Positions 17,308 to 27,235 of a DNA stretch of 64,000 nucleotides are shown here, piece after piece (position 1 is the first letter of the stretch; each line of letters starts with the position of its first letter). The stretch covers positions 62,355 through 126,354 of the forward strand of contig JACSZT010000007.1 in the NCBI GenBank assembly GCA_014332815.1, read 5' to 3'. Below the pieces are notes generated by a model that saw only the letters and a program-made list of their open reading frames with translations, ran no database searches and was not told the origin of the DNA. The translations under genes were made by a program, and so were the position numbers. The DNA is from Weissella confusa. GTDB taxonomy: Bacteria; Bacillota; Bacilli; Lactobacillales; Lactobacillaceae.

Positions 17308-17508
17308 TTAGTTATTACGTTGCAACTTTTCTAGTGCAACAGTGCCATCAGAAACACCAGTGACACGAACAGAATCCCCAATCTGCAACCCATCAAAACA
17401 ACGGTATGGATAACGCTGTCCCTTGATCCAGACCTTATCAGACGTTAGACTCCCCGGTGTCAAATGAAACGTCATATTTAAAATACTATCATCTACACGT
17501 GCGTTCAT
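17308..17508 (-). CDS. second small NfeD-like protein
   Basis: A 66-residue protein with the same arrangement as its downstream neighbour: VWIKGQRYPYRCF followed by GDSVRVTGVSDGTVALEKL. The two look like a tandem duplication that has diverged. The start ATG at 17506-17508 follows GGGGGAA at eight bases; a longer frame overlaps the promoter. It is the first gene of the NfeD-NfeD-SPFH operon, separated from the next by one base. Confidence 0.6.
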   Translation of the reverse strand: MNARVDDSILNMTFHLTPGSLTSDKVWIKGQRYPYRCFDGLQIGDSVRVTGVSDGTVALEKLQRNN

Positions 17509-17545
17509 AATATATTCCCCCTGTAATATCAGTAAGTTTACATAC

Positions 17546-17574
17546 ATTATAGACACATCAACCACTCAGGTAAA
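17546..17574 (-). promoter_or_regulatory. promoter of the NfeD-like/SPFH operon
   Basis: On the minus strand TTTACC (17569-17574), a 17-base spacer and a perfect TATAAT (17546-17551). It begins just after the terminator that ends the ribosomal operon. Confidence 0.75.
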
Positions 17575-17575
17575 C

Positions 17576-17611
17576 AAAAAGCCTTTAAATCGGATCGACC
17601 GACCTAAAGGC
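17576..17611 (-). terminator. terminator at the end of the ribosomal operon
   Basis: GCCTTTA and TAAAGGC arms with an inner TCGG/CCGA stem, followed by TTTTTG on the minus strand. Confidence 0.88.
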
Positions 17612-17621
17612 AAAAGTATAC

Positions 17622-17718
17622 AAAAAAACCTCACACATTACTGGTGCGACACAAGTGCCATTCAACCTAGACTTGGCTTAAAGCCATCATCGTAGCGGTT
17701 TATACCATGTAACATGAG
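17622..17718 (-). ncRNA. probable L17 downstream element
   Basis: A structured stretch in the 3' region after rplQ. A long closing stem pairs 17704-17718 with 17630-17645 (CTCATG with TGTGAG, TTAC with GTAA, TGGT with ACCA, with small bulges). Inside, AACC...GGTT encloses the hairpin TGGCTT/AAGCCA, and GGCA/TGTC may form another. A run of seven T follows directly. Weinberg and colleagues described an L17 downstream element of unknown function in Lactobacillales; position, junction-like structure and T run fit it, but I could not compare with the covariance model. Confidence 0.6.
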
Positions 17719-17751
17719 AGATTTCATTGTTTTATTAATTAACCAATGAAA

Positions 17752-18138
17752 TTAGTCAACCAATTCCAAGATAACCATTGGTGCAGCGTCTCCACGACGT
17801 TGTACCGTCTTCAAGATACGAGTGTAACCACCCGCACGGCCCTCAAAGCGAGGTGCAACATCGTTGAACAAGTGTTGCAAAGCCGTTTCTACCTTAACCT
17901 TGTTATCTTCAGTCGTTTGTACGTCTGCAACAACGTTACGTACGAAAGCAGCGGCCTTACGGCGTGAAGCCAAGTCACCACGCTTACCCAACGTAATCAT
18001 CTTATCTGCAGTACGACGAACTTCCTTAGCGCGGGCTTCTGTCGTTTGAATGCGACCGTTGATCAACAAAGCAGTCGTCAAATCACGCAACATAGCCTTA
18101 CGTTGTGAGCTAGTACGTCCCAACTTGCGGTATCCCAT
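17752..18138 (-). CDS. rplQ: 50S ribosomal protein L17
   Basis: A large-subunit protein near the exit tunnel. The 128 residues start with [20 protein letters not shown], the L17 signature, and include [16 protein letters not shown] and the closing [13 protein letters not shown]. It is the last gene of the S10-spc-alpha run, 38 bases after rpoA. The usual followers in many Lactobacillales, the ecfA-ecfT genes, are not here. Confidence 0.98.
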   Translation of the reverse strand: MGYRKLGRTSSQRKAMLRDLTTALLINGRIQTTEARAKEVRRTADKMITLGKRGDLASRRKAAAFVRNVVADVQTTEDNKVKVETALQHLFNDVAPRFEGRAGGYTRILKTVQRRGDAAPMVILELVD

Positions 18139-18176
18139 GAGTATGTCCTCCTTTACTTGGAATTCTATCGTTTAAT

Positions 18177-19121
18177 CTAATCTTCCTTGCGGAACCCTAA
18201 ACCGAGCACTGCCAGCTTTTCCTGGATTTCGTCAAGTGATTTCCGACCGAGGTTTCGTACAGACATCATTTGAGTCTCTGTACGCTCCGTCAACTCTTGT
18301 ACAGAGTTGATCCCGGCCCTTTTGAGACAATTATAAGAACGAACTGACAAGTCCAACTCTTCAATAGGAGTGTCGGCATGCTTGCTAGTTGGTACTTCTT
18401 CCTTGTCTACCATCACTTGTGTGTTAACCGCGCGTTCTGACAATTCAACAAATGAGTTCAAGTGGTCTGACATGATACGGGCTGCCAATGAAATAGCTTC
18501 AGTAGCAGTCAATGATCCATCAGTCCAGATGTCCAAAGTCAACTTGTCAAAGTCATCACGTTGTCCCACACGAGTGTTCTCAACTTGATAGTTTACGCGT
18601 TCGATTGGGGTAAAGATTGAATCAATTGCTAGAACGCCAATTGGCATTTCTTCATGCAATTCCTTATTCTGGTCCGCTGACACATAACCACGTCCGCGTT
18701 CTGCAGACAAAGTCATGTGCAACGTAGCCCCAGCCGCAACAGTGGCAATGTGAAGATCCTTGTTCAAGATCTCTACATCACTATCTCCAGCGATGTCGCC
18801 GGCCGTCACAGTAGCGGGACCGGTTACGTTAACTTCGAGCGTCTTCGCTTCATCACTATCGATGCGCATTGAAACCTTCTTGAGGTTCAAGATGATTTGC
18901 GTTACATCTTCAACGACACCTTCGACCGTTGAAAACTCATGCAAAACGCCATCAATTTGTACTGAATTGATTGCCGCACCAGGCAATGAAGACAACAATA
19001 CACGGCGTAGGGAGTTACCCAAAGTAGTTCCGTAACCACGTTCAAGCGGCTCAACCACAAACTTACCGTAATTGCTATCCTCTTCAACCAGCGTAATCTT
19101 TGGGTTTTCGAATTCAAGCAT
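18177..19121 (-). CDS. rpoA: RNA polymerase alpha subunit
   Basis: Assembles RNA polymerase and contacts activators and UP elements. At 314 residues it is the usual Gram-positive size. The N-terminal dimerisation domain has [22 protein letters not shown]; the C-terminal DNA-binding domain spans about 245-314 with [16 protein letters not shown] and [11 protein letters not shown]. The start ATG at 19119-19121 follows AAGGGG; an in-frame extension upstream would add 17 unconserved residues. Confidence 0.98.
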   Translation of the reverse strand: MLEFENPKITLVEEDSNYGKFVVEPLERGYGTTLGNSLRRVLLSSLPGAAINSVQIDGVLHEFSTVEGVVEDVTQIILNLKKVSMRIDSDEAKTLEVNVTGPATVTAGDIAGDSDVEILNKDLHIATVAAGATLHMTLSAERGRGYVSADQNKELHEEMPIGVLAIDSIFTPIERVNYQVENTRVGQRDDFDKLTLDIWTDGSLTATEAISLAARIMSDHLNSFVELSERAVNTQVMVDKEEVPTSKHADTPIEELDLSVRSYNCLKRAGINSVQELTERTETQMMSVRNLGRKSLDEIQEKLAVLGLGFRKED

Positions 19122-19172
19122 ACTGTTTGTTACCCCTTTCAAAGCATTGTGTGAACTAGTTGCAACTGGCAA

Positions 19173-19559
19173 TTAGACACGACGACGCTTTGGTGGACGT
19201 GAACCGTTGTGTGGTACAGGAGTAACGTCCTTAATTGACGTAACTTCCAAACCAGCAGCGGCCAACGCACGGATAGCGGCTTCACGACCTGAACCAGGTC
19301 CCTTAACAGTGACCTCAACAGTCTTCATGCCGTTTTCCATAGCACCCTTGGCAGCAGCCTCAGCAGCCATTTGCGCAGCAAATGGTGTTGACTTACGGCT
19401 ACCCTTAAATCCAAGAGAACCAGCTGATGACCAAGCAACGGCGTTACCTTGAACGTCCGTGATCATCACAATCGTGTTGTTGAACGTTGCGTGGATGTGT
19501 GCAACACCTGACTCAATATTCTTCTTTACACGACGCTTACGATTAGTACGACCTGCCAT
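19173..19559 (-). CDS. rpsK: 30S ribosomal protein S11
   Basis: A platform protein of the small subunit, 128 residues from [10 protein letters not shown]. Conserved blocks [29 protein letters not shown] and the C-terminal [11 protein letters not shown] are intact. A TTG two codons upstream is closer to the AAAGGAG site, so the true start could be that codon; the ATG matches homologues. Confidence 0.98.
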   Translation of the reverse strand: MAGRTNRKRRVKKNIESGVAHIHATFNNTIVMITDVQGNAVAWSSAGSLGFKGSRKSTPFAAQMAAEAAAKGAMENGMKTVEVTVKGPGSGREAAIRALAAAGLEVTSIKDVTPVPHNGSRPPKRRRV

Positions 19560-19593
19560 AATCAAGTAATCTCCTTTCTTTACAAATTAAGAA

Positions 19594-19959
19594 TTACTTC
19601 TTCTTACCTGCAATTGCAACAGCTGGGCCCTTACGCGTACGGGCATTGTTCTTCGTGTTTTGACCACGAACAGGCAAGCCCTTACGGTGACGGATACCAC
19701 GGTATGATGCAATTTCTTGCAATGCCTTAATGTTCAATGAGATTTCGCGACGCAAGTCACCTTCCACCTTGATACCGTCTACGACGGCACGGATGGCGTC
19801 CTCTTGGTCGGGCGTCAAATCACGAACACGTACGTCTTCAGAAACCTTAGCTTCTTCCAACACCTTCTTGGCAGTTGCGTTACCGATTCCATATACATAT
19901 GTCAATGCGATCACGACACGCTTGTCGCGAGGCAAATCAACACCAGCAATACGAGCCAT
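19594..19959 (-). CDS. rpsM: 30S ribosomal protein S13
   Basis: Head protein of the small subunit that contacts the P-site tRNA and forms bridges with L5. The 121 residues begin [15 protein letters not shown] and include [36 protein letters not shown] and a basic tail ending AGKKK. Gap of 34 bases to rpsK. Confidence 0.98.
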   Translation of the reverse strand: MARIAGVDLPRDKRVVIALTYVYGIGNATAKKVLEEAKVSEDVRVRDLTPDQEDAIRAVVDGIKVEGDLRREISLNIKALQEIASYRGIRHRKGLPVRGQNTKNNARTRKGPAVAIAGKKK

Positions 19960-20010
19960 TACGATTACCTCCTATATAAGATTTAAAAAGTTTTTGTGTC
20001 AAAATGCAAA

Positions 20011-20130
20011 TTATGCACCTTGGCGTTGCTTGTGCTTAGGGTTTGCTGAGCAAATCACCATCACACGACCGTTACGCTTGATAACCTTGCAGTTATCGCA
20101 CATAGGCTTAACAGATGGACGAACCTTCAT
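20011..20130 (-). CDS. rpmJ: 50S ribosomal protein L36
   Basis: A 39-residue zinc-ribbon protein beginning [20 protein letters not shown] and ending [10 protein letters not shown]. The ligands are Cys11, Cys14, Cys27 and His33, so this is the zinc-binding (C+) form. GGGAGG precedes the ATG at 20128-20130. It lies between infA and rpsM as in most Firmicutes. Confidence 0.97.
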   Translation of the reverse strand: MKVRPSVKPMCDNCKVIKRNGRVMVICSANPKHKQRQGA

Positions 20131-20163
20131 GGTATTTACCTCCCTTGGATTTTTTATGGTTGA

Positions 20164-20379
20164 CTACTTAAAGCGGTACGTAATACGTCCCTTAGTCAAA
20201 TCATATGGCGACATTTCAACCGTCACACGATCACCAGGCAAAATGCGGATAAAGTTCTTACGAATCTTCCCTGACACGTGAGCTAGAATGGCGGCGCCGT
20301 TTTCCAATTCAACGGTAAACATGGCATTTGGCAAAGTTTCCTTTACCACACCAGAAATTTCAATAACATCGTTGGCCAC
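20164..20379 (-). CDS. infA: translation initiation factor IF-1
   Basis: A 71-residue OB-fold protein that occupies the ribosomal A site during initiation. Conserved [32 protein letters not shown] and [21 protein letters not shown] are all present. The start codon is GTG, with GGAGG seven bases upstream. An internal promoter lies just before it. Confidence 0.97.
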   Translation of the reverse strand: MANDVIEISGVVKETLPNAMFTVELENGAAILAHVSGKIRKNFIRILPGDRVTVEMSPYDLTKGRITYRFK

Positions 20380-20422
20380 GTTGCTGCCTCCTTAGTTGTG
20401 ACATTGGAGAACGTAACAAGTA

Positions 20423-20452
20423 ATTATAACATGCTCTCTTACAATTTAACAA
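20423..20452 (-). promoter_or_regulatory. internal promoter in front of infA
   Basis: On the minus strand TTGTTA (20447-20452), 18-base spacer, TATAAT (20423-20428) with an extended TGn just before the -10. It would drive infA-rpmJ-rpsM-rpsK-rpoA-rplQ separately from the long operon. Confidence 0.75.
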
Positions 20453-20470
20453 GAAAGCTTCCCGGAATAA

Positions 20471-21040
20471 TTACGCGTTCTTCAAATTATCAAGTAACGT
20501 CTTTACATCAGCGAACACTACATCAAGCTCGCGAGCACCATCAATCTTGTGCAAAATGCCCTTTTCGGCATAGAACTCAGCGATAGGCTCAGTAAGCTTT
20601 CCGTTAACGTCCAAGCGATTCTTAATCACTTCAGGCGTATCGTCTGCACGGCCACGGGCCATCATACGATCAACCAAAACATCAGCATCAGCAGTGAAGT
20701 AAAGAACGCCGTCCAATGAACGACCATCCTTTGCCAACATCTCATCCAATGCCTTAGCTTGGTCCAAGTTACGAGGGAATCCATCAAGGATGAACCCAAC
20801 CTTCGTATCCTCTTCAGCCAAGCGCTCAGCAACGATGCCGTTAGTAACTTCGTCTGGGACCAAGTTACCAGCATCCATGAATGACTTTGCCTTCATACCG
20901 AGTTCAGTCTCGTTAGCCATGGCAGCACGGAACATGTCGCCCGTACTGATGTGCGGCAAGTTGTACTCTTCAACAATCTTCGCAGCTTGGGTACCCTTAC
21001 CAACACCTGGCAAGCCCAATAGCATGATATTCAAACTCAT
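20471..21040 (-). CDS. adk: adenylate kinase, short LID form
   Basis: Interconverts 2 ADP with ATP and AMP. The P-loop LPGVGKGT is near residue 10; HISTGDMFRAAM and ILDGFPRNLDQA bind AMP. At 189 residues it is shorter than the ~215-residue enzyme of most Firmicutes: between MMARGRADDT and the following NRLDVN helix the zinc-binding LID insertion with its four ligands is missing. The gene overlaps the secY stop by four bases (ATGA). Confidence 0.96.
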   Translation of the reverse strand: MSLNIMLLGLPGVGKGTQAAKIVEEYNLPHISTGDMFRAAMANETELGMKAKSFMDAGNLVPDEVTNGIVAERLAEEDTKVGFILDGFPRNLDQAKALDEMLAKDGRSLDGVLYFTADADVLVDRMMARGRADDTPEVIKNRLDVNGKLTEPIAEFYAEKGILHKIDGARELDVVFADVKTLLDNLKNA

Positions 21041-22344
21041 TTTGCTTCGACTCCTTCTTGAATAAATCCAACATATTGCCGCTTCATCATCAATCCTTCA
21101 AGTTGGCGAATCAGATCAATTGCCACACCAATGACAATCAATACTGATGTTCCTGACATTCCAAGGTTACTATCCAACCCGAAGATGTGTGTTGCTAGAA
21201 TTGGTGCCAAAGCGACAAATCCTAGGAACAAAGCGCCGACAACTGACAAACGCATCAGCAAACCAGACAACCACTTTTCAGTGGCACGTCCTGGCCAGAC
21301 GCCCACAATGTAACTACCTTGCTTCTGCAAGTTCTCCGCAACCTTTTCAGGGTTAACCTGAACGAATGCATAGAAGAACGTAAACAAGATAATCAACAAT
21401 GTGTAAACAATACCACCCTGCATTGTCTGCATTGATAGGTATTGCATCAAAGTGTTGTACCAACCTGCGTCCGCAAACTTACTTGCAAATGCTTGCAAGA
21501 TAGTTTGTGGCGTTACCAACAATGATGAAGCGAAGATAACAGGAATAACACCCGCAACATTAATCTTCAATGGTAGGTAAGATGAGTTACCTGAACCAGT
21601 TGAACGACGTGTATATTGCATTGGAATCTTGCGAATCGCTTGGTTGAACCACGTAACAAACGCGATAACCAAAACGAAGATCAACAAGATACCAACCAAG
21701 AATGCCCACCCACGCGCTGGGTCGTCACCTTGTAGGACGTGTTCCTTGAACAGTTGGTATACACCTGCTGGCACACGCGCAATGATACCAGCAAAAATCA
21801 ACATTGAGACACCTTGACCGAGTCCGCGCTCAGTAATCATCTCACCCAACCAAACAGCAAACATAGTCCCTGCAGTTAGAATGAAACCGATCAACAAGTA
21901 CGTCTCCAAATTTGGTGTCTTAACCAAATTCACTTGACTCAGTTGATTGAATCCAGCGGTGATTCCAATAGATTGGACAAACGCTAGAACAATAGTCAAA
22001 TAGCGGGTCACTTGGTTCAACTTACGTCGACCAACTTCACCTTGTTTCGACCATTCAACAAATCGTGGCACAATATCCATTTGTAGGAGCTGTACCACGA
22101 TTTGAGCAGTAACGTATGGTGAAACACCCATTGCGAACAATGAGTAATTTGTAAGTCCACCACCGCTAAACATATTCAAAATGCTGCCGAGCCCAGAATT
22201 TGCTACCTCAGTAAGTGCTGCCGTGTTAATACCCGGCACAGTAATGTAGGCACCCAATCGGTAAACAATCAGAATCCCTAAGGTAAAGAACAACTTTTTA
22301 CGGATGTCCTTTTCCTTAAGTGAGTTGAGCACGGTTTTCAGCAT
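21037..22344 (-). CDS. secY: protein translocase subunit SecY
   Basis: The channel-forming subunit of the Sec translocon, 435 residues with ten transmembrane helices. Landmarks: the N-terminal RKKLFFTLGILIVYRLGAYI, the plug-region FSGGGLTNYSLFAMGVSPYVTA, the cytosolic loop RRKLNQVTRYLT, and RRSTGSGNSSYLPLKINVAGVIP. It overlaps rplO by one base upstream and adk by four downstream. Confidence 0.98.
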   Translation of the reverse strand: MLKTVLNSLKEKDIRKKLFFTLGILIVYRLGAYITVPGINTAALTEVANSGLGSILNMFSGGGLTNYSLFAMGVSPYVTAQIVVQLLQMDIVPRFVEWSKQGEVGRRKLNQVTRYLTIVLAFVQSIGITAGFNQLSQVNLVKTPNLETYLLIGFILTAGTMFAVWLGEMITERGLGQGVSMLIFAGIIARVPAGVYQLFKEHVLQGDDPARGWAFLVGILLIFVLVIAFVTWFNQAIRKIPMQYTRRSTGSGNSSYLPLKINVAGVIPVIFASSLLVTPQTILQAFASKFADAGWYNTLMQYLSMQTMQGGIVYTLLIILFTFFYAFVQVNPEKVAENLQKQGSYIVGVWPGRATEKWLSGLLMRLSVVGALFLGFVALAPILATHIFGLDSNLGMSGTSVLIVIGVAIDLIRQLEGLMMKRQYVGFIQEGVEAK

Positions 22345-22778
22345 TAGATCACCTCAGTCTTACCACCGGCAGCTTCAATAGCCGTAACAGCAGCGGCTGA
22401 GAACTTGTTTGCCTTAACAGTCAATGACTTTTCCAATTGACCGTTAGCCAAGATCTTAATGCCACTCAATTCGTTCTTAACGATACCAGCTTCGACCAAC
22501 AATGCTGGTGAAACTTCAGTTCCGTTATCGAATTGGTTCAACACATCAAGGTTCACAACAGCGAATTCCTTGCGGTTGATGTTAGTAAATCCACGCTTTG
22601 GCTTACGACGGAACAAAGGCATTTGTCCACCTTCAAAGCCCAAACGTACCTTACCACGAGCCTTTTGACCCTTTTGACCACGTCCTGCAGTCTTACCGTT
22701 TCCTGATGACTCACCACGTCCGACACGGTTGCGGACCTTGCGTGAACCTTCAGCAACTTGGAGTTCATTAAGCTTCAT
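22344..22778 (-). CDS. rplO: 50S ribosomal protein L15
   Basis: A 144-residue large-subunit assembly protein. It starts [14 protein letters not shown] and contains [24 protein letters not shown] and [17 protein letters not shown] in part, which are hallmarks of L15. Ends overlapping the secY start by one base. Confidence 0.98.
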   Translation of the reverse strand: MKLNELQVAEGSRKVRNRVGRGESSGNGKTAGRGQKGQKARGKVRLGFEGGQMPLFRRKPKRGFTNINRKEFAVVNLDVLNQFDNGTEVSPALLVEAGIVKNELSGIKILANGQLEKSLTVKANKFSAAAVTAIEAAGGKTEVI

Positions 22779-22815
22779 TAGGTTGTACCTCCTTCAAAGC
22801 AATCTATTTATGTGC

Positions 22816-23001
22816 TTACTTAACTACTTCAACAGTAACCAAGTGAGCAATCTTAAACACTGCACCACGCGTTGCTGCGTTGTCAGGCAACACGACTGAT
22901 GATGACACCTTGTTCAAACCAAGGGCCTTAACAATCGCACGTTGCTTTGGCAAACGGTGGGCAGCACTCTTTACAAGAGTAATCTTAACTTGTTCAGCCA
23001 T
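22816..23001 (-). CDS. rpmD: 50S ribosomal protein L30
   Basis: A 61-residue protein ([41 protein letters not shown]) with the compact L30 ferredoxin-like fold. GGAGG precedes the ATG. Standard place between rpsE and rplO. Confidence 0.97.
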   Translation of the reverse strand: MAEQVKITLVKSAAHRLPKQRAIVKALGLNKVSSSVVLPDNAATRGAVFKIAHLVTVEVVK

Positions 23002-23012
23002 TTTCTGCCTCC

Positions 23013-23516
23013 TTAATCTGCCAAGTGCTCAAGTGAGACCTGACGCAATTCAGCAACTTCTTCAGCGTTCTTCAATGAGTTGATTGCATCGAAAGTTGCG
23101 CGCACAACGTTAATTGGAGTTGATGATCCCAATGACTTTGCAGTCACGTCGGCAACACCAGCCAATTCCAAAACGGCACGAGCAGCACCACCGGCTGCCA
23201 CTCCAGATCCTTCAACGGCTGGCTTAAGCAAGATGCGACCACCGCCAAAGACACCATTTGCAGAGTGAGGAAGGGTCGTACCAACAGTTGGAACTGCAAC
23301 GATGTTACGCTTTGCAGCTTCAACGGCCTTGCGGATAGCTTCAGGCACTTCTTGTGCCTTACCAGTACCAAAACCAACGTGTCCGTTACGGTCACCAACA
23401 ACTACCAAAGCGGCGAAACGCAAACGACGTCCACCCTTAACAACCTTGGTAACACGGTTGATGGCAACAACGTTTTCTTCAAGCTCGCCGAGCTTGTTTG
23501 CATCGATAAAAGCCAT
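23013..23516 (-). CDS. rpsE: 30S ribosomal protein S5
   Basis: Small-subunit accuracy protein near the mRNA entry. The 167 residues contain [19 protein letters not shown], the double-stranded-RNA-binding N-terminal half, [20 protein letters not shown] and the [19 protein letters not shown]-terminal region. Twenty bases follow rplR. Confidence 0.98.
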   Translation of the reverse strand: MAFIDANKLGELEENVVAINRVTKVVKGGRRLRFAALVVVGDRNGHVGFGTGKAQEVPEAIRKAVEAAKRNIVAVPTVGTTLPHSANGVFGGGRILLKPAVEGSGVAAGGAARAVLELAGVADVTAKSLGSSTPINVVRATFDAINSLKNAEEVAELRQVSLEHLAD

Positions 23517-23535
23517 GTTTAATTTCCTCCTTCCC

Positions 23536-23892
23536 TTAGAACTTCAAACCAGCTTCACGAGCAGCTTCTGCCAAAGCTTGCACACGTCCGTGGTACAAGT
23601 AACCACCACGGTCGAATACAACAACTTCAACACCTGCAGCCTTGGCGCGTTCTGCGATCAAAGCTCCAACCTTTGCTGCTTGTTCAGTCTTTGGAGCAGT
23701 CTCAACTGACTTGTCCAAAGTTGAGGCACTAGCAAGCGTCACACCCGCTACGTCATCAATCAATTGCGCGTAGATGTTCTTGTTAGAACGGTAAACGTTC
23801 AAGCGTGGGCGCTCAGCAGTACCAGAAATCTTTCCACGAACTCGCGTGTGTCGGCGTTGACGCACCTTGTTCTTGTCTGACTTCGTAATCAT
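23536..23892 (-). CDS. rplR: 50S ribosomal protein L18
   Basis: Binds 5S rRNA with L5. The 118 residues show [35 protein letters not shown] and [23 protein letters not shown], all typical of L18. Confidence 0.98.
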   Translation of the reverse strand: MITKSDKNKVRQRRHTRVRGKISGTAERPRLNVYRSNKNIYAQLIDDVAGVTLASASTLDKSVETAPKTEQAAKVGALIAERAKAAGVEVVVFDRGGYLYHGRVQALAEAAREAGLKF

Positions 23893-23983
23893 GTTCGTAA
23901 CCTCTTTTTGTATATACTCGAAAGATATACCAATAAGTAAATCCCGAGACGTTGCTCCCGGGCCTTAAGCAATAAACTTAAGA

Positions 23984-24520
23984 TTACTTACCAGTCTTAC
24001 CTTCCTTACGTGCAACGTATTCGTTTTCGTAGCGAATTCCCTTACCCTTATATGGCTCAGGTGCGCGTACGGCACGGATCTCTGCGGCCAAGTCACCAAC
24101 AAATTGCTTGTTGATTCCTTCAACAGTGATCGTAGTTGAATCAGGAACTTCAACTGTCAAGCCTTCACGGGCCTCAAACTCAACTGGGTGTGAGTAACCA
24201 ACGTTCAAGACAAGCTTGTCGCCTTGCTTAGCAGCACGGTATCCAACACCGACCAACTTCAAAGTCTTCTTGAAGCCGGCTGATACACCTTCAACCATGT
24301 TCGCAACGTTAGCGCGAGTAGTTCCGTGAAGTGCCTTGATACGTCCTTCGTCTGAAGGACGAGTGAATGATACTTCAGTACCGTCCACAGTGAATTCGAT
24401 TTCTGATGCGATTTCGCGAGAAATCTCACCCTTAGGTCCCTTAACAGTAACGACGTTACCTTCGCGTGACAATTCAACGCCAGCAGGCAAAGTCAAAACC
24501 TTGTTACCAATACGACTCAT
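23984..24520 (-). CDS. rplF: 50S ribosomal protein L6
   Basis: Sits near the factor-binding site and the L7/L12 stalk base. The 178 residues form two repeats of the L6 fold; [16 protein letters not shown] starts it and [25 protein letters not shown] region closes it. A 91-base gap to rplR is the longest in this part of the operon. Confidence 0.98.
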   Translation of the reverse strand: MSRIGNKVLTLPAGVELSREGNVVTVKGPKGEISREIASEIEFTVDGTEVSFTRPSDEGRIKALHGTTRANVANMVEGVSAGFKKTLKLVGVGYRAAKQGDKLVLNVGYSHPVEFEAREGLTVEVPDSTTITVEGINKQFVGDLAAEIRAVRAPEPYKGKGIRYENEYVARKEGKTGK

Positions 24521-24552
24521 CGGTAGACACCTCCTTGTTTAGATTTTATTTA

Positions 24553-24951
24553 TTACCAGACGTAAGCCAATACCTCGCCACCAATCTTCTTGGCGCGAGC
24601 TTCCTTATCGGTGATAACACCTTCGGAAGTTGAGATGATAGCGATACCCAAACCGTTCAAAACCTTAGGTACAGCATCTGCCTTGACGTATGAACGCAAT
24701 CCTGGCTTTGAAATACGCTTCAAACCAGTGATAACGCGTTGCTTGTCGGCACCGTACTTAAGGAAGACACGGATGACACCTTGCTTGTCATCTTCAATGT
24801 ATTCAACGTCGCGAACAAAGCCTTCGTTCTTCAAGATTTCGGCGATGTCCTTCTTGATCTTTGATGCAGGTACTTCAACTGAATCGTGGCGAACCATGTT
24901 CGCGTTACGAATGCGAGTCAAGAAATCTGCAATTGGGTCAGTCATTGACAT
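24553..24951 (-). CDS. rpsH: 30S ribosomal protein S8
   Basis: A 16S central-domain protein and in many bacteria the autoregulator of the spc operon. The 132 residues start [17 protein letters not shown]; the C-terminal RNA-binding part has [20 protein letters not shown] and ends GEVLAYVW. Only 43 bases separate it from rplE, leaving no room for rpsN, which usually lies here. Confidence 0.98.
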   Translation of the reverse strand: MSMTDPIADFLTRIRNANMVRHDSVEVPASKIKKDIAEILKNEGFVRDVEYIEDDKQGVIRVFLKYGADKQRVITGLKRISKPGLRSYVKADAVPKVLNGLGIAIISTSEGVITDKEARAKKIGGEVLAYVW

Positions 24952-24994
24952 TGATGTTTGCCTCCTATTATTAATTACTGTAAATCAGTGTTGA

Positions 24995-25537
24995 TTACTT
25001 TGAGAAAGGCATACCCAATTGAGTAAGCAATTCACGAGCTTCTTCGTCAGTGTTGGCCGTCGTTACAACAACGATGTCCAATCCACGAACGCGGTTAACT
25101 TGATCGTAATCAATTTCTGGGAAAATAAGTTGCTCACGAATTCCCAACGTGTAGTTTCCACGACCATCAAAGGCCTTTGGTGAAACTCCACGGAAGTCAC
25201 GAACACGTGGCAATGAAACGTTGATCAACTTATCCAAGAAGTCGTACATACGCTCACCACGCAAAGTAACCTTAGTACCGATTGCCATACCCTCACGCAA
25301 ACGGAAGCCAGCGATTGACTTCTTAGCGCGAGTGATAACTGGCTTTTGACCAGCAATCAATTCCAATTCAGCAACAGCTTCATCCAAGTTCTTTGAGTTT
25401 GATACGGCGTCACCAACACCCATGTTAAGCACGATCTTTTCGATCTTAGGTGCTTGCATGAGTGATGAGTACTCAAACTTCTCGATCAATGAAGGCGTTA
25501 CTTCATTGACGTACTTTTCCTTCAAGCGATTTGCCAT
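24995..25537 (-). CDS. rplE: 50S ribosomal protein L5
   Basis: Binds 5S rRNA and contacts the P-site tRNA and S13. The 180 residues include [37 protein letters not shown] and [20 protein letters not shown], a standard L5. Confidence 0.98.
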   Translation of the reverse strand: MANRLKEKYVNEVTPSLIEKFEYSSLMQAPKIEKIVLNMGVGDAVSNSKNLDEAVAELELIAGQKPVITRAKKSIAGFRLREGMAIGTKVTLRGERMYDFLDKLINVSLPRVRDFRGVSPKAFDGRGNYTLGIREQLIFPEIDYDQVNRVRGLDIVVVTTANTDEEARELLTQLGMPFSK

Positions 25538-25567
25538 GATAATGATTTCCTCCTTTCACCTAGAAAA

Positions 25568-25876
25568 TTATGCCAAAGTCGTTCCAGACTTCTTAGCAAA
25601 ACGTACCTTCTTACCATCTTCAACCTTGTAACCAATCTTCGTTGGTTCGTTAGTAGAAGGGTCAAGCAATTGTACGTTTGAAACGTGGATTGGAGCTTCA
25701 AGCTCAACAATTCCACCTTGTGGGTATTGGTTGTTTGGCTTTTGGTGCTTCTTTACGATGTTCACACCTTCGACAACAACACGGTCCTTAGCAGCAATAG
25801 TCTTAACAACTACTCCTTCCTTGCCCTTGTCCTTGCCGGCGATAACCTTAACCTTGTCACCAGTCTTCACAAACAT
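25568..25876 (-). CDS. rplX: 50S ribosomal protein L24
   Basis: An early assembly protein with an N-terminal KOW motif: [18 protein letters not shown] at residues 6-23, then [14 protein letters not shown]. 102 residues, normal. Confidence 0.97.
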   Translation of the reverse strand: MFVKTGDKVKVIAGKDKGKEGVVVKTIAAKDRVVVEGVNIVKKHQKPNNQYPQGGIVELEAPIHVSNVQLLDPSTNEPTKIGYKVEDGKKVRFAKKSGTTLA

Positions 25877-25908
25877 GCGAGGCTTCCTCCTTGATTTAAT
25901 GATGGTAA

Positions 25909-26277
25909 TTACAATACTTCAGGTGCCAATGACACAATACGCATGTAATCATTGTCACGCAATTCACGCGCAACAGGTCCGAAGATACGAGTACCTACAG
26001 GGCTCTTGTCATCCTTAACGATGACTGCAGCGTTTTCATCGAACTTGATGTATGAACCATCAGCACGGTGAACTCCTGAAACAGTACGAACGATAACAGC
26101 CTTAACGACGTCACCCTTCTTTACAGTACCACCAGGAATAGCTTGCTTAACAGTTGCGACGATCATGTCACCGATACCGGCGAACTTACGACCTGATCCA
26201 CCCAAAACCTTGATAGTCAAGATTTCACGTGCACCAGAATTGTCAGCAACCTTCAAACGACTCTCTTGTTGAATCAC
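25909..26277 (-). CDS. rplN: 50S ribosomal protein L14
   Basis: Forms part of the subunit interface and binds the silencing factor RsfS. 122 residues beginning [19 protein letters not shown], with [14 protein letters not shown] near the end: a highly conserved L14. Confidence 0.98.
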   Translation of the reverse strand: MIQQESRLKVADNSGAREILTIKVLGGSGRKFAGIGDMIVATVKQAIPGGTVKKGDVVKAVIVRTVSGVHRADGSYIKFDENAAVIVKDDKSPVGTRIFGPVARELRDNDYMRIVSLAPEVL

Positions 26278-26322
26278 GATTTTGTCCTCCTTCCGTTATT
26301 GGTAAGATTCGAGATTAAACGA

Positions 26323-26589
26323 TTAGATAATAACGGCCTTCTCGACGATTTCTACCAAACGGAAGCGCTTTGTAGCTGACGTTGGACGCGTCTCCATGAT
26401 GCGTACGATGTCACCTTGCTTAGCTTCGTTGTTTTCATCGTGAGCCTTAAACTTCTTCGTGTACTTAACACGCTTACCATAAACAGGGTGGTTCTTGTAA
26501 GTTTCGATGGCAACAGTGATTGTCTTATCCATCTTATCTGAAACCACGCGGCCTTGGTAAACCTTACGTGCGTTACGAGCTTCAGTCAT
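26323..26589 (-). CDS. rpsQ: 30S ribosomal protein S17
   Basis: An OB-fold primary 16S-binding protein. The 88 residues contain [35 protein letters not shown] and the [15 protein letters not shown]-type loop (here [14 protein letters not shown]). Confidence 0.97.
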   Translation of the reverse strand: MTEARNARKVYQGRVVSDKMDKTITVAIETYKNHPVYGKRVKYTKKFKAHDENNEAKQGDIVRIMETRPTSATKRFRLVEIVEKAVII

Positions 26590-26608
26590 ATCGGTCTCCT
26601 CTCTTAGT

Positions 26609-26815
26609 CTACTTGTTCAATTCTTGTTGACGAATGACCGTCTTGATACGTGCAATTTGCTTACGTACTTCTGACAATCGAGCCGTGTTCTCAAGTTGAC
26701 CAGTAGCTAATTGGAAACGCAAGTTGAACAATTCTTCCTTGTAGCTCTTTTCCTTGGCAACCAACTCAGCTTGGCTGAGACCCTTGATTTCGTTTTGTAG
26801 ATCCTTGATCTTCAT
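26609..26815 (-). CDS. rpmC: 50S ribosomal protein L29
   Basis: A 68-residue helical-hairpin protein at the tunnel exit, near the SRP and trigger factor docking site. [19 protein letters not shown] and [12 protein letters not shown] are diagnostic. It overlaps rplP by one base. Confidence 0.97.
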   Translation of the reverse strand: MKIKDLQNEIKGLSQAELVAKEKSYKEELFNLRFQLATGQLENTARLSEVRKQIARIKTVIRQQELNK

Positions 26816-27234
26816 TATTCACCCTCCACTTGGCGAGTCAAGATCTTAGTCTTGACTGGCAACTTGTTAGATGCAAGACGCAAGGCTTCGCGGGCAACCT
26901 CTTCAGGAACACCGGCAACTTCAAACATTACCTTGCCGCGCTTAACAGGTGCAACCCATCCGTCTGGAGTACCCTTACCGTTACCCATACGAACACCAAC
27001 ACCCTTAGAAGTGTATGACAAGTGTGGGAAAATCTTGATCCAAACTTGACCACCACGCTTCATGTGACGCGTCATAGCAATACGAGCAGCCTCGATTTGA
27101 CGGTTAGTGATCCAGTGTGATTCAGTGGCTTGCAAACCAAACTCACCAAATGTAACTGTCTTACCACCCTTGGCCTCACCGCGCATCTTTCCACGGTGTG
27201 GACGGCGGTACTTTACACGCTTTGGTACTAGCAT
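26815..27234 (-). CDS. rplP: 50S ribosomal protein L16
   Basis: Organises the A-site and peptidyl-transferase region. 139 residues: [31 protein letters not shown] and [17 protein letters not shown] mark L16. It lies one base after rpsC. Confidence 0.98.
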   Translation of the reverse strand: MLVPKRVKYRRPHRGKMRGEAKGGKTVTFGEFGLQATESHWITNRQIEAARIAMTRHMKRGGQVWIKIFPHLSYTSKGVGVRMGNGKGTPDGWVAPVKRGKVMFEVAGVPEEVAREALRLASNKLPVKTKILTRQVEGE

Positions 27235-27235
27235 G

